NCBI RefSeq assembly: GCF_024730785.1
Contig: NZ_CP102830.1
Location: 558,001 to 622,000, forward strand
Direction of reading: 5' to 3'
DNA length: 64,000 nucleotides
From: Pseudomonas sp. LS44
GTDB lineage: Bacteria; Pseudomonadota; Gammaproteobacteria; Pseudomonadales; Pseudomonadaceae
This document shows positions 26,669 through 36,114 of the stretch, piece after piece. A program made the position numbers and the translations under genes. The notes under the pieces were generated by a model that made no database searches, was not told the origin of the DNA, and saw only the letters and a program-made list of their open reading frames with translations. Position 1 is the first letter of the stretch; each line of letters starts with the position of its first letter.

Positions 26669-28477
26669 ATGAGCGATCAGCATCCGAGTGCCTCGCGGCC
26701 TTCCAGTCTGAAAATCTATTTCCGCTTGCTGGGTTATGTGAAGCCTTACGCCGGCCTGTTCCTGGTCAGTATTCTCGGCTTCATCATCTTCGCCTCCACC
26801 CAGCCGATGCTGGGCGGCATGCTCAAATACTTCGTCGATGGCCTGACCAATCCCGACGCCGTGCTCTTCCCGCAGATTCCCTATCTGCGCGACCTGAAAT
26901 TGTTGCAGGCGGTACCCTTGCTGATTGTGCTGATTGCCCTGTGGCAAGGATTGGGCTCCTTCCTCGGCAACTACTTCCTGGCCAAGGTTTCCCTGGGGCT
27001 GGTGCATGACCTGCGGGTGGCCTTGTTCAACAACCTGCTGGTGCTGCCCAACCGCTATTTCGACAGCCACAACTCCGGCCACCTGATCTCGCGCATCACC
27101 TTCAACGTCACCATGGTCACCGGGGCTGCCACCGATGCGATCAAAGTGGTGATCCGCGAAGGCATGACGGTGATTTTCTTGTTTGCCACCCTGTTATGGA
27201 TGAACTGGAAGCTGACCCTGGTGATGCTCGCCATCCTGCCGCTGATCGCTCTGATGGTCAGCAGCGCTAGTGGCAAGTTTCGCAAGCAGAGCAAGAAGAT
27301 CCAGGTGGCTATGGGCGACGTCACCCATGTGGCCTCGGAAACCATCCAGGGCTACCGGGTGGTGCGCAGCTTCGGCGGTGAACCCTACGAGCAGAAGCGC
27401 TTCCTCGCCGCCAGCCAGAGCAACACCGACAAGCAGTTGCGCATGACCAAGACCAGTGCGGTCTACACCCCGATGCTGCAGCTGGTGATCTTCAGCGCCA
27501 TGGCGGTGTTGATGTTCCTCGTGCTCTGGTTGCGTGGCGACGCCTCGGCGGGCGATCTGGTCGCCTACATCACTATCGCCGGCCTATTGCCCAAGCCGAT
27601 CCGCCAGCTGTCGGAAGTCAGTTCGACGGTGCAGCGCGGTGTGGCCGGTGCCGAGAGCATTTTCGAGCAGCTGGATGAAGTGGCGGAGCGCGACGATGGC
27701 ACTGTGGAGCGCGAGCGCGTCAGCGGCCGCCTGGAAGTGCGCAACCTGAGCTTCCAGTATCCCGGCGCGGACAAGCGCGTGCTGGACGACATCAGTTTCA
27801 CCGCCGAACCCGGGCAGATGATCGCCCTGGTCGGCCGTTCCGGCAGCGGCAAGTCGACCCTGGCCAACCTGATCCCGCGCTTCTATCACCACGAGCAAGG
27901 GCAGATCCTGCTCGATGGCGTCGATGTCGAGCAGTACCGCCTACGCAACCTGCGCCGGCACATCGCCCTGGTCACCCAGCAGGTGACCCTGTTCAGCGAC
28001 AGCGTCGCCAACAACATCGCCTACGGCGACTTGGCTGACGCGCCGCGGGCGGATATCGAGCAGGCGGCCGAGGCGGCCTATGCCAAGGAATTCATCGACA
28101 AGCTGGCGCGCGGCTTCGACACCGAGGTGGGCGAGAACGGCGTGCTGCTGTCCGGCGGCCAGCGCCAGCGCCTGGCGATCGCCCGGGCCCTGCTCAAGAA
28201 TTCCCCGCTGCTGGTGCTGGATGAGGCGACTTCGGCCTTGGATACCGAGTCCGAACGGCATATCCAGGCCGCACTGGATCGCGTCATGCAAGGGCGCACG
28301 ACGCTGGTGATCGCACATCGCCTGTCGACCATCGAGAAGGCTGACCTGATCCTGGTGATGGATCAGGGGCGTATCGTCGAGCGCGGTACCCACGCCGAGT
28401 TGCTGGCGCTCAAGGGCTACTATGCCCGCTTGCACGCCATGGGCCTGGAAGAAGGCGCGCCCGCGGATATCGCCTGA
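26669..28477 (+). CDS. msbA: lipid A core flippase, ABC transporter
   Basis: MsbA, 602 residues, is a half-type ABC exporter that flips lipid A core across the inner membrane. The first 330 residues hold six transmembrane helices. The nucleotide-binding domain has Walker A GRSGSGKST (Lys395), the signature LSGGQ from residue 494, Walker B LLVLDEATSALD, and the switch His in IAHRLST. The frame is open from 26612, but the ATG at 26669 gives the usual N-terminus. It stands between waaL and hldE, joining core synthesis to export. Confidence 0.95.
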   Translation: MSDQHPSASRPSSLKIYFRLLGYVKPYAGLFLVSILGFIIFASTQPMLGGMLKYFVDGLTNPDAVLFPQIPYLRDLKLLQAVPLLIVLIALWQGLGSFLGNYFLAKVSLGLVHDLRVALFNNLLVLPNRYFDSHNSGHLISRITFNVTMVTGAATDAIKVVIREGMTVIFLFATLLWMNWKLTLVMLAILPLIALMVSSASGKFRKQSKKIQVAMGDVTHVASETIQGYRVVRSFGGEPYEQKRFLAASQSNTDKQLRMTKTSAVYTPMLQLVIFSAMAVLMFLVLWLRGDASAGDLVAYITIAGLLPKPIRQLSEVSSTVQRGVAGAESIFEQLDEVAERDDGTVERERVSGRLEVRNLSFQYPGADKRVLDDISFTAEPGQMIALVGRSGSGKSTLANLIPRFYHHEQGQILLDGVDVEQYRLRNLRRHIALVTQQVTLFSDSVANNIAYGDLADAPRADIEQAAEAAYAKEFIDKLARGFDTEVGENGVLLSGGQRQRLAIARALLKNSPLLVLDEATSALDTESERHIQAALDRVMQGRTTLVIAHRLSTIEKADLILVMDQGRIVERGTHAELLALKGYYARLHAMGLEEGAPADIA

Positions 28478-28512
28478 TAAAATTACCCCCTTATCCAAGG
28501 CCCGGAGTTGCC

Positions 28513-29934
28513 ATGAAGTTAGCCATGCCCCGTTTCGATCAGGCCCCCGTGCTGGTGGTCGGTGATGTCATGCTCGATCGTTACTGGCACGGCAGTACCT
28601 CGCGGATTTCCCCCGAAGCGCCGGTGCCGGTGGTGCGTGTCGATCAAATCGAGGACCGTCCGGGCGGTGCCGCCAACGTCGCCCTGAACATCGCCGCGCT
28701 CGGTGCACCGGCGTCGCTGATCGGTGTCACCGGCGAGGACGAGGCCGCCGCCAGCCTGGCCGCCAGCCTGGCCGGCGCCGGGGTGAAAACCCGTTTCCAG
28801 CGCCTGCCGCTGCAACCGACCATCGTCAAGCTGCGGGTCATGAGCCGCCACCAGCAGCTGCTGCGGATGGACTTCGAAGAGCCGTTCGCCACCGATGCCG
28901 CGGCGCTGGCGCGGGATGTCGATGCGCTGCTCGACGGCGTCAAGGTGCTGGTCCTCTCCGACTACGGCAAGGGCGCGCTGAAGAACCATCAGGCGCTGAT
29001 CCAGATCGCCCGCGCGCGTGGTGTGCGGGTGCTGGCTGACCCTAAGGGCAAGGATTTCAGCATCTACCGTGGCGCCAGCCTGATCACTCCCAATCTGCAT
29101 GAGTTCGAAACTATCGTCGGCGGTTGCGCCGACGAGAACGAGCTGGTCAGCAAGGGCGCGCAATTGATGCACGAGCTGGAGCTCGGTGCCCTGCTGGTGA
29201 CGCGCGGCGAGCACGGCATGACCCTGCTGCGCCCCGACCAGCCGGCCTTGCACCTGCCGGCCCGGGCCCGCGAAGTGTTCGATGTCACCGGTGCCGGTGA
29301 CACGGTGATTTCCACCCTGGCCGCATCGCTGGCTGCTGGCGAAGAACTGCCGCAAGCCGTGGCACTGGCCAACCTGGCCGCCGGTATCGTGGTCGGCAAG
29401 CTCGGTACTGCGGCGATCAGTGCTCCGGAACTGCGCCGCGCCGTGCAGCGCGAGGAGGGTTCTGAGCGTGGCGTGCTGAGCCTCGAGCAACTGCTCACTA
29501 GCATCGAGGACGCCCGCGCCCATGGCGAGAAGATCGTCTTCACCAATGGCTGCTTCGACATCCTGCACGCCGGCCATGTGACCTATCTGGAGCAGGCGCG
29601 CGCCCAGGGCGATCGACTGATTCTGGCGGTCAACGACGACGCCTCGGTCAGCCGCCTGAAGGGCCCGGGTCGACCGATTAACGCGGTCGACCGGCGGATG
29701 GCGGTGCTCGCCGGCCTGGAAGCGGTCGACTGGGTGGTGAGCTTCAGCGAAGACACCCCGGAACAGTTGCTCGCCCAGGTCAGGCCGGACGTGCTGGTCA
29801 AGGGCGGCGACTACGGCATCGACCAGGTGGTCGGTGCCGAGCTGGTCAAATCCTATGGCGGCACGGTGAAAGTGCTCGGTCTGGTGGAAAACAGCTCGAC
29901 CACCGCCATCGTCGAGAAAATCCGCAGCCGCTGA
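28513..29934 (+). CDS. hldE: bifunctional heptose 7-phosphate kinase / heptose 1-phosphate adenylyltransferase
   Basis: HldE, 473 residues, makes ADP-heptose for WaaC and WaaF. The N-terminal ribokinase-type domain (about 1-330) has DRPGGAANVALN and DVTGAGDT, with the catalytic Asp263. The C-terminal nucleotidyltransferase domain (about 340-473) has FTNGCFDILHAGHV (Asn345; the HxGH type) and INAVDRRM. Both halves look intact. The ATG at 28513 follows GGAG. It starts 35 bp after msbA and is probably read with it. Confidence 0.96.
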   Translation: MKLAMPRFDQAPVLVVGDVMLDRYWHGSTSRISPEAPVPVVRVDQIEDRPGGAANVALNIAALGAPASLIGVTGEDEAAASLAASLAGAGVKTRFQRLPLQPTIVKLRVMSRHQQLLRMDFEEPFATDAAALARDVDALLDGVKVLVLSDYGKGALKNHQALIQIARARGVRVLADPKGKDFSIYRGASLITPNLHEFETIVGGCADENELVSKGAQLMHELELGALLVTRGEHGMTLLRPDQPALHLPARAREVFDVTGAGDTVISTLAASLAAGEELPQAVALANLAAGIVVGKLGTAAISAPELRRAVQREEGSERGVLSLEQLLTSIEDARAHGEKIVFTNGCFDILHAGHVTYLEQARAQGDRLILAVNDDASVSRLKGPGRPINAVDRRMAVLAGLEAVDWVVSFSEDTPEQLLAQVRPDVLVKGGDYGIDQVVGAELVKSYGGTVKVLGLVENSSTTAIVEKIRSR

Positions 29935-30044
29935 TTGGGGTAACTGACTGACCTGCCAGCCCGGCGCGGCAGGCCGGTCATTGGCGCGAGTGGCGGCGGC
30001 GCGCATGCTTCGGGCATCTTCCTGCCGTATGGAGCGAGCCGCCC

Positions 30045-31328
30045 ATGAGTTCCGATGCCCGAGGACGCGCCCTGGCCATGCTCAATCGCATGGCCCAGGC
30101 CGACTGGCCTGATCGCCTGAAACTCCGCAAATCCATCGAAAAACTCGTCTACACCGGTAGCCGTGCGGGCTTTCGCTTGGCCGCCGAACGGGCTGCCAAG
30201 CCGCGCAGTGTGGCGCGCGCGCCGGGCGTCGACGAATTGTTCGATCTGTCCCTGAGCGACGATCAGCAGATGCTGGTGGAGATGTTGGGTGCCTTTGCCG
30301 CCGAGGTGTTGCGCCCGGCGGCGCACGATGCCGATGCCCAGGCGACGATCCCCGCGGCACTGCTCAATCAGGCTCACGAGCTGGGGCTGGCGCATTACGG
30401 CGTCGGTGAAGCGCACGGCGGTCTGGCCGGCTCGCGCACTACGCTCAGCAATGCACTGATCGCCGAGGCACTTGGGCAGGGCGACCTGGCCTTGGCGGCG
30501 GCGCTGCTGGTGCCGCTGTCGGCGGCCAACTGTATCCGCCGCTGGGCCGCGCCCGAGCAGCAGGCGCGCTGGCTGCCGGCGTTCGTCACCGACGCACCAG
30601 CGCCGCTTATCGCCATCGCCGTGAACGAAGCGCAGGTGCTGTTCGATCCGCTCAAGCTGCGCACCCAGGCCAAGCGCAAGGGCCAGCACTACGTGCTATC
30701 CGGCGAGAAATGCCTGGTGCTGCGCGGCCTGGAGGCCAGTCAGCTGATTATTGCGGCGCACAGCGAGCAGGGCCCGGCGCTATTTCTGCTGCCCGCCGAC
30801 GCCAAGGGCGTAACCCGTACAGCCGAGCCGGCGATGGGTCTCAAGGCCGGCGGCACGGCACGCATCACCCTGAAGAACGTCAAAGTCGCCGCCGCACAGC
30901 GCTTGGCCGCCAGCGACTTCGATTACCAGAGTTTCCTCGACCACGCCGCGTTGGCCTGGTGCGCGCTGGCAGTGGGCACCGCGCAGGCGGCCCTGGATTA
31001 CGTGGTCGGCTACTGCAACGAGCGCGTCGCGTTTGGCGAGCCGATCAGTCATCGGCAAGGCGTGGCGTTCATGGTTGCTGACCTCGCCATCGAAGTGGAT
31101 GCCATGCGCTTGATGGTCTGGCGCGCCTGTGCGCGTGCCGAGGCCGGCCTGCCGTTTCATCGCGAGGCCTACCTGGCGCGACTGCTGTGCGCCGAGAAGG
31201 CGATGAAGATCGGCACCGACGCGCTGCAATTGCTCGGCGGTCACGGCTTTACCCAGGAGCATCCGGCCGAGCGCTGGTATCGCGATCTACGTGCCGTGGC
31301 TTTGATGGCCGGCGGCTTGCAGTTATAA
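30045..31328 (+). CDS. acyl-CoA dehydrogenase-family protein lacking the usual catalytic glutamate
   Basis: The product is 427 residues with the acyl-CoA dehydrogenase fold: an alpha N-domain, a beta domain, and a C-domain with LLGGHGFTQEHPAERWYRDL. The usual base is the Glu of the IYEGT motif; here that place reads LMAGG. The alternative Glu of isovaleryl-CoA dehydrogenase lies in helix G, and by my hand alignment that place is an Ala. The chain also ends only five residues after the motif, so the last helix is missing. It forms a pair with the next gene, 13 bp away, and corresponds to PA4995. It may be a regulatory or structural partner, or use another base. No substrate is assigned. Confidence 0.8.
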   Translation: MSSDARGRALAMLNRMAQADWPDRLKLRKSIEKLVYTGSRAGFRLAAERAAKPRSVARAPGVDELFDLSLSDDQQMLVEMLGAFAAEVLRPAAHDADAQATIPAALLNQAHELGLAHYGVGEAHGGLAGSRTTLSNALIAEALGQGDLALAAALLVPLSAANCIRRWAAPEQQARWLPAFVTDAPAPLIAIAVNEAQVLFDPLKLRTQAKRKGQHYVLSGEKCLVLRGLEASQLIIAAHSEQGPALFLLPADAKGVTRTAEPAMGLKAGGTARITLKNVKVAAAQRLAASDFDYQSFLDHAALAWCALAVGTAQAALDYVVGYCNERVAFGEPISHRQGVAFMVADLAIEVDAMRLMVWRACARAEAGLPFHREAYLARLLCAEKAMKIGTDALQLLGGHGFTQEHPAERWYRDLRAVALMAGGLQL

Positions 31329-31341
31329 AGGGACGACACTC

Positions 31342-32553
31342 ATGAACCTGGAAATCCCGAAAAAATTCAGTGGCCTGAGCAAGCAGGCGCAGCAGGTGGC
31401 GGCTAATTATTTCCGCCCGCTGTCGCGCAAGTACGACAAGGCTGAGCACACCTACCCGAAGGAGCTCGATCTACTCGCCGCCTTGCTCGACGGCATGAAC
31501 GCCGGCTCGCCGGACGCCGTGGGCGCCACCTCGGCGAGCAAGCGTGGCGCCGAGCAGGAGCCGCACGCGGGGATCAAGAACGGCGGCAACCTGGCCGCGC
31601 TGCTCGGCGTGATCGAGCTGTGTTGGGGCGATGTCGGCCTGCTCCTGGCCATGCCGCGCCAGGGCCTGGGCAATGCGGCCATCGCCGCGGTGGCCAACGA
31701 GGAGCAGTTGCAGCGCTTTCGCGGCACCTGGGCGGCGATGGCGATCACCGAGCCGGGCTGCGGTTCCGACTCGGCGGCGATCCGCACCACGGCGATCAAG
31801 GATGGCGATGACTACATCCTCAACGGCGAGAAGATCTTCGTCACCTCCGGCCAGCGCGCGGCCGCGGTAGTGGTCTGGGCGACGCTGGACAAAAGCCTCG
31901 GCCGGGCGGCGATCAAATCCTTCGTGGTCGAGCACGGCACGCCGGGCATGAGCGTCACCCGGCTGGAGAAGAAGCTCGGCATCAAGGCCTCGGACACCGC
32001 CTCGATCAGCTTCAACGACTGCCGGGTGCCGGCCGCCAATTTGCTCGGCAATGCCGAAATCGATGTGCAGAAGGGCTTTGCCGGGGTGATGGAAACCTTC
32101 GATAACACCCGTCCGCTGGTCGCCGGGATGGCCATTGGGGTGGCCAAAGCGGCTTTGGATCGCACTCGTGAGTTGCTCCAGCAATCGGGCTGTTCGTTCG
32201 CCTATGACAAGCCGCTACTGGTCGCCAGTCATGCCGAAGCGACGCTCTATCGCCTGGAAGCCGAATGGGAAGCGGCGCGCCTGCTGACCATGAAGGCGGC
32301 GTGGATGGCCGATAACAAGCTGCCCAATTCCAAAGAGGCCTCGATCGCCAAGGCCAAGGCCGGGCGGGTCGCCAATGAAGTGACGCTGAAATGCGTCGAG
32401 CTGGCTGGGACGCTGGGTTATGGCGAGGATGAACTGCTGGAGAAGTGGGCGCGCGACTCGAAGATCCTCGACATCTTCGAAGGCACCCAACAGATCCAGT
32501 TGCTGATCATTGCCCGGCGTCTGCTGGGCAAGAGTTCCAGCGAGCTGAAGTAG
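31342..32553 (+). CDS. acyl-CoA dehydrogenase
   Basis: This 403-residue flavoprotein should oxidise an acyl-CoA to the 2-enoyl-CoA. Features: AITEPGCGSDSAAI in the FAD/substrate loop, ILNGEKIFVTSG, and DIFEGTQQIQ with the catalytic Glu380. It corresponds to PA4994 and follows its paralogue at 30045 with the two genes probably in one transcript. The substrate cannot be told from the sequence. The two proteins may form a mixed complex in which only this one carries the standard catalytic residue. Confidence 0.88.
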   Translation: MNLEIPKKFSGLSKQAQQVAANYFRPLSRKYDKAEHTYPKELDLLAALLDGMNAGSPDAVGATSASKRGAEQEPHAGIKNGGNLAALLGVIELCWGDVGLLLAMPRQGLGNAAIAAVANEEQLQRFRGTWAAMAITEPGCGSDSAAIRTTAIKDGDDYILNGEKIFVTSGQRAAAVVVWATLDKSLGRAAIKSFVVEHGTPGMSVTRLEKKLGIKASDTASISFNDCRVPAANLLGNAEIDVQKGFAGVMETFDNTRPLVAGMAIGVAKAALDRTRELLQQSGCSFAYDKPLLVASHAEATLYRLEAEWEAARLLTMKAAWMADNKLPNSKEASIAKAKAGRVANEVTLKCVELAGTLGYGEDELLEKWARDSKILDIFEGTQQIQLLIIARRLLGKSSSELK

Positions 32554-32706
32554 CGCCGGCGGTACGGTTGGCCTATTCGGAGTGGACGCATGGGCCAGCC
32601 CCGGATTGCATCCGGGCTACGGTGCTGCGCTCGCCCCATCCTGCGGGCTATTCGATCAGCGACCTGTAGGGCGGGTGCAACCCGCCGCTTTGAAAAGCGC
32701 CGTGGG

Positions 32707-34596
32707 CTACAGCTGCGCCAGGCGGGCCCGTACGCTGCGCTCGATACCGGCGGCATCCAGGCCGCATTCGGCGAGCATCTGTGCCGGTTTGGCGTGCTCG
32801 ACGTAATAGTCCGGCAGGCCCAGCTGCAGCAGTGGCTTGAGCAGTTGCTCGGTGGCGAGGAACTCGCCGACCGCGCTACCGGCGCCGCCCATGACCGAGT
32901 TTTCCTCGATGCTCACCAGCAAGTCGTGGCTGGCAGCCAGCTCGCGGACCAGTGCTTCATCGAGCGGTTTGACGAAGCGCATGTCGACCACCGTCGCATT
33001 CAGCGTTTCGCCGACGACCAGCGCATCGGCTAGCTGCACGCCGAACACCAGTAACGCGATTTTCTCGCCTTGGCGACGGATCACGCCCTTGCCGATTTCC
33101 AGCGGCTCAAGCGCCTGCTCAATCGGTGTATTCGGGCCGCTGCCGCGTGGGTAGCGCACCGCCGCCGGGCCATCGAACAGATAGCCGGTGGTGAGCATGC
33201 GGCGCAGCTCGTTCTCGTCGCTGGGGGTCATCACCAGCATGCCGGGGATGCAGCGCAGATAGGTCAGATCGAAGCTGCCGGCGTGGGTCGGGCCGTCTTC
33301 GCCAACTAGCCCGGCGCGGTCGATGGCGAACAGCACGTCGAGGTCCTGCACCGCGACGTCGTGGATCAGCTGATCGTAGGCGCGCTGCAGGAAGGTCGAG
33401 TAAATCGCCACCACCGGTTTGGCACCTTCGCAGGCCATGCCGGCGGCCAATGTCACGGCGTGCTGCTCGGCGATGGCGACGTCGAAATAGCGTGCCGGGA
33501 AGCGTTCGCTGAAGGCCACCAGATCCGAGCCTTCTTTCATCGCCGGGGTGATGCCGAGCAGGCGCTCATCGCTGGCAGCCATGTCGCACAACCACTCGCC
33601 GAACACGCTGGAATATTTCGGTCCGGAGGCTTGCTTGGGTGCAACGGGAGCGTTGATCGGTTCGAGCTTGGTGATCGCGTGATAACCGATCGGGTCGGCC
33701 TCAGCCGGGGCAAAGCCCTTGCCCTTGGTGGTGATCACATGCAGGAACTGCGGGCCTTCGAGGTCGCGCATGTTGCGCAGGGTGGCCAGCAGTGTCGGCA
33801 GGTCGTGGCCGTCGATGGGGCCGACGTAGTTCCAGCCGAGCTCCTCGAACAGGGTGCCAGGGACCAGCATGCCCTTGGCGTGCTCTTCGGCCTTGCGGGC
33901 GATCTCCCAGGCGCCGGGCAGGCGCGACAGGACCTTCTTGCTGCCCTCGCGCATGCTCGCGTAGGTGCGGCTGGAGAGAATCTTCGCCAGGTAATTGGAC
34001 AACCCGCCGACGTTGCGCGAGATCGACATGTCGTTGTCGTTGAGCACCACGAGCATGTTGGCCTTGACGTCGGAGGCATGGTTAAGCGCCTCGAAGGCCA
34101 TGCCGGCGGTCAGTGCGCCGTCGCCGATCACCGCCACGCTCTTGCGCTTGCTGCCCTGCAGCTTGGCGGCGATGGCCATGCCCAAGGCAGCGCTGATGCT
34201 GGTGCTGGAATGGCCGACGCCGAAGGTGTCGTACTCGCTTTCCGAGCGGCGCGGGAAGGCGGCGACGCCGTCCTTCTGGCGCAGGCTGAGCATGCGCTCG
34301 CGGCGCCCAGTGAGGATTTTGTGCGGGTAGGCCTGATGACCGACGTCCCACACCAGGCGGTCGTCGGGGGTGTCGAACACATAGTGCAGGGCGATGGTCA
34401 GCTCGACTACGCCGAGGCCCGCGCCGAAGTGCCCGCCGGTTTGTCCGACGGTGTACAGCAGGTCTTGGCGCAACTCATCGGCCAGGGTTTCCAGCTCGGC
34501 TTCGGCCAGCCGGCGCAACTGATCCGGCGTCGCCGCGCGGTCGAGCAGCGGGGTGGCAGGGCGGTCACGGGGAATCTCGTGGAAAGTCGTCGGCAT
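32707..34596 (-). CDS. dxs: 1-deoxy-D-xylulose 5-phosphate synthase
   Basis: DXS, 629 residues, condenses pyruvate and glyceraldehyde 3-phosphate with ThDP to start the MEP isoprenoid pathway and to feed thiamine and pyridoxal synthesis. Motifs: [17 protein letters not shown], the ThDP site [17 protein letters not shown] to [18 protein letters not shown] with the catalytic Glu, and [15 protein letters not shown]. Length is usual. In many pseudomonads it directly follows xseB and ispA. Here those two lie about 7.8 kb away on the same strand, with four unrelated genes between. It is convergent with the acyl-CoA dehydrogenase gene. Confidence 0.96.
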   Translation of the reverse strand: MPTTFHEIPRDRPATPLLDRAATPDQLRRLAEAELETLADELRQDLLYTVGQTGGHFGAGLGVVELTIALHYVFDTPDDRLVWDVGHQAYPHKILTGRRERMLSLRQKDGVAAFPRRSESEYDTFGVGHSSTSISAALGMAIAAKLQGSKRKSVAVIGDGALTAGMAFEALNHASDVKANMLVVLNDNDMSISRNVGGLSNYLAKILSSRTYASMREGSKKVLSRLPGAWEIARKAEEHAKGMLVPGTLFEELGWNYVGPIDGHDLPTLLATLRNMRDLEGPQFLHVITTKGKGFAPAEADPIGYHAITKLEPINAPVAPKQASGPKYSSVFGEWLCDMAASDERLLGITPAMKEGSDLVAFSERFPARYFDVAIAEQHAVTLAAGMACEGAKPVVAIYSTFLQRAYDQLIHDVAVQDLDVLFAIDRAGLVGEDGPTHAGSFDLTYLRCIPGMLVMTPSDENELRRMLTTGYLFDGPAAVRYPRGSGPNTPIEQALEPLEIGKGVIRRQGEKIALLVFGVQLADALVVGETLNATVVDMRFVKPLDEALVRELAASHDLLVSIEENSVMGGAGSAVGEFLATEQLLKPLLQLGLPDYYVEHAKPAQMLAECGLDAAGIERSVRARLAQL

Positions 34597-34727
34597 CAGG
34601 GTTCGTTATAGGCGTACAAAAGATGCGGCAGTTTACCCGAAGCGCCGAAAGCTGCCCAATCGGCGAGGCGAGGGTGTAGATGAAGCGGCCGGTTGGCGAT
34701 TGCGAGCCGGTTGGCGGGTGCACACCC

Positions 34728-34855
34728 TCTCCCCCGGCCCCTCTCCCACCAGTGGGAGAGGGGAGGAAAGGCGAGCTATGAGGCAGTTCGGAGAGGGGGA
34801 ACCAACCAGCGTACGCGGACTGCTCCCTCTCCCGCGCGCGGGAGAGGGAAGAACG
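34728..34855. repeat. CTCTCCC-type palindromic intergenic repeat, copy 2
   Basis: CCCCTCTCCC and GGGAGAGGGG flank CACCAGT near 34738-34765. A second stem CCCTCTCCC / GGGAGAGGG flanks GCGCGC near 34825-34850. The layout of two hairpins separated by about 60-70 bases is the same as at 31-120. It lies in the 330-bp gap between dxs and the hydrolase gene, which otherwise holds only the repeat at 34873 and presumably the dxs promoter. Confidence 0.65.
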
Positions 34856-34872
34856 AGCATGCGATCGGGTCC

Positions 34873-34930
34873 GTAGCCCGGATGCAATCCGGGGGCGATT
34901 GCCGGTTTTCCCGGATTTCATCCGGGCTAC
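34873..34930. repeat. GTAGCCCGGAT inverted repeat
   Basis: GTAGCCCGGATG and CATCCGGGCTAC form a perfect 12-bp inverted repeat, with inner CCCGGAT/ATCCGGG arms. The right arm contains the TAG stop codon of the minus-strand hydrolase gene. A related CCGGATTGCATCCGGGCTAC sequence is at about 32601-32620, near the 3' end of the acyl-CoA dehydrogenase gene. Confidence 0.6.
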
Positions 34931-35883
34931 AGTGCCGCTGGATAGTGGCGAGCGAGGAAATCCAGCAACAGACTGTTCATCTGCTCGGCGCACTGGTTCT
35001 GAATCCAGTGACCGCAATCGGCCAGCACATGCTGTTCGAGATTGGGCACCAGTTCGGCCATGCGCTTGACGGTGTAGGCCTCGAGTTTGCCCACCGGGTC
35101 CTGATCGCCGAGCAGGAACAGACTGGGTTGCTCGATCTTGCGCTCGGCGAGCGATTCGGTGCGCTGCCAATTGCGGGTGAAGTTGCGATACCAGTTCAGT
35201 GGGCCGCGAAAGCCGCGCTCGAAGGTGCGTAGGTACACGGCGAAATCCTCGGCGCTGCACCACTCCGGATAGCCGTGCGGTTCGGGCATGCCATCGAGCA
35301 GGCGGGCATCGGCCGGTTTGGCCTGCAGGAACACGTCGCCGCTGCCGCCGAGCAGCAGCAGGCGCAGGCTGCGCGGGATGTCGGCGTCCAGCTCGCGCTC
35401 CGCCACGCCGGGCTCTTGGAAGTACAGGATGTAGTTGAAACGGTCGCGGTTGGCCTCGCGCATGATGTCGATGGCCGGCCGCTTGGGCCGTCCGCCAAAT
35501 GGCACCGACAGGGCGCCGAGCACCTTGACCCGCTCCGGCTCGAGCAGGCCCAGATGCCAGGCCACCGGCGCACCCCAATCGTGGCCGATGACGCAGACTT
35601 CATCCTGGCCGAGGGCGTCCATCGCCTCTTGAATGTCGGCGCACAGGGTCAGCAGCTCGTAAGCCTCTGGCTCGGGCGGCGCGCTGCTCTGGCCGTAGCC
35701 GCGCATTTCCGGAATCAGCACGCGATAGCCGGCCTCGGCCAGCGCACCGATCTGCTGGCGCCAGGAATGCCAGCACTCGGGGAAACCGTGCAGCAGCCAC
35801 ACCGGGCGACCCAGCGGCGGGCCGGCGCTGTACAGGCTGAGGGTGATGTCGTTGACGGCGAGCAGTTCGTGTTCGATGGGCAT
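34927..35883 (-). CDS. alpha/beta hydrolase, epoxide hydrolase family
   Basis: The enzyme is 318 residues. HGFPECW gives the oxyanion HGxP motif. The nucleophile elbow is GHDWGA with Asp102, an Asp rather than Ser, as in epoxide hydrolases and haloalkane dehalogenases. Asp262 in GDQDPV and His292 in CGHWIQ complete the triad. The Tyr residues expected to hold the epoxide may be those in YILYFQEPG and LNWYRNF. The substrate is unknown. The start ATG at 35883 has AGGAGC before it. It lies among genes that split the xseB-ispA-dxs neighbourhood. Confidence 0.85.
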   Translation of the reverse strand: MPIEHELLAVNDITLSLYSAGPPLGRPVWLLHGFPECWHSWRQQIGALAEAGYRVLIPEMRGYGQSSAPPEPEAYELLTLCADIQEAMDALGQDEVCVIGHDWGAPVAWHLGLLEPERVKVLGALSVPFGGRPKRPAIDIMREANRDRFNYILYFQEPGVAERELDADIPRSLRLLLLGGSGDVFLQAKPADARLLDGMPEPHGYPEWCSAEDFAVYLRTFERGFRGPLNWYRNFTRNWQRTESLAERKIEQPSLFLLGDQDPVGKLEAYTVKRMAELVPNLEQHVLADCGHWIQNQCAEQMNSLLLDFLARHYPAAL

Positions 35884-36114
35884 TAGCGGAGCTCCTAAAT
35901 CTGAAAGTGACGCTGCCTAGCTCGCCGCCGCGCCCGCTCTCCGCGAGCGCTAGCGGCTGCTCTCAATCCCATGCCGTTGAGACCGCGGCCAGCGGCAGGA
36001 CGTGCAGCTTGGATTGGTGCCAGCTGCGCCCTTCTGTCGCCTGGCGGCTCCAAGTGCTGGTCGAGCAACTCACGCGTCGACCAGCGGATGCTGGGGCCGC
36101 GAGGCCTTGGTCGG

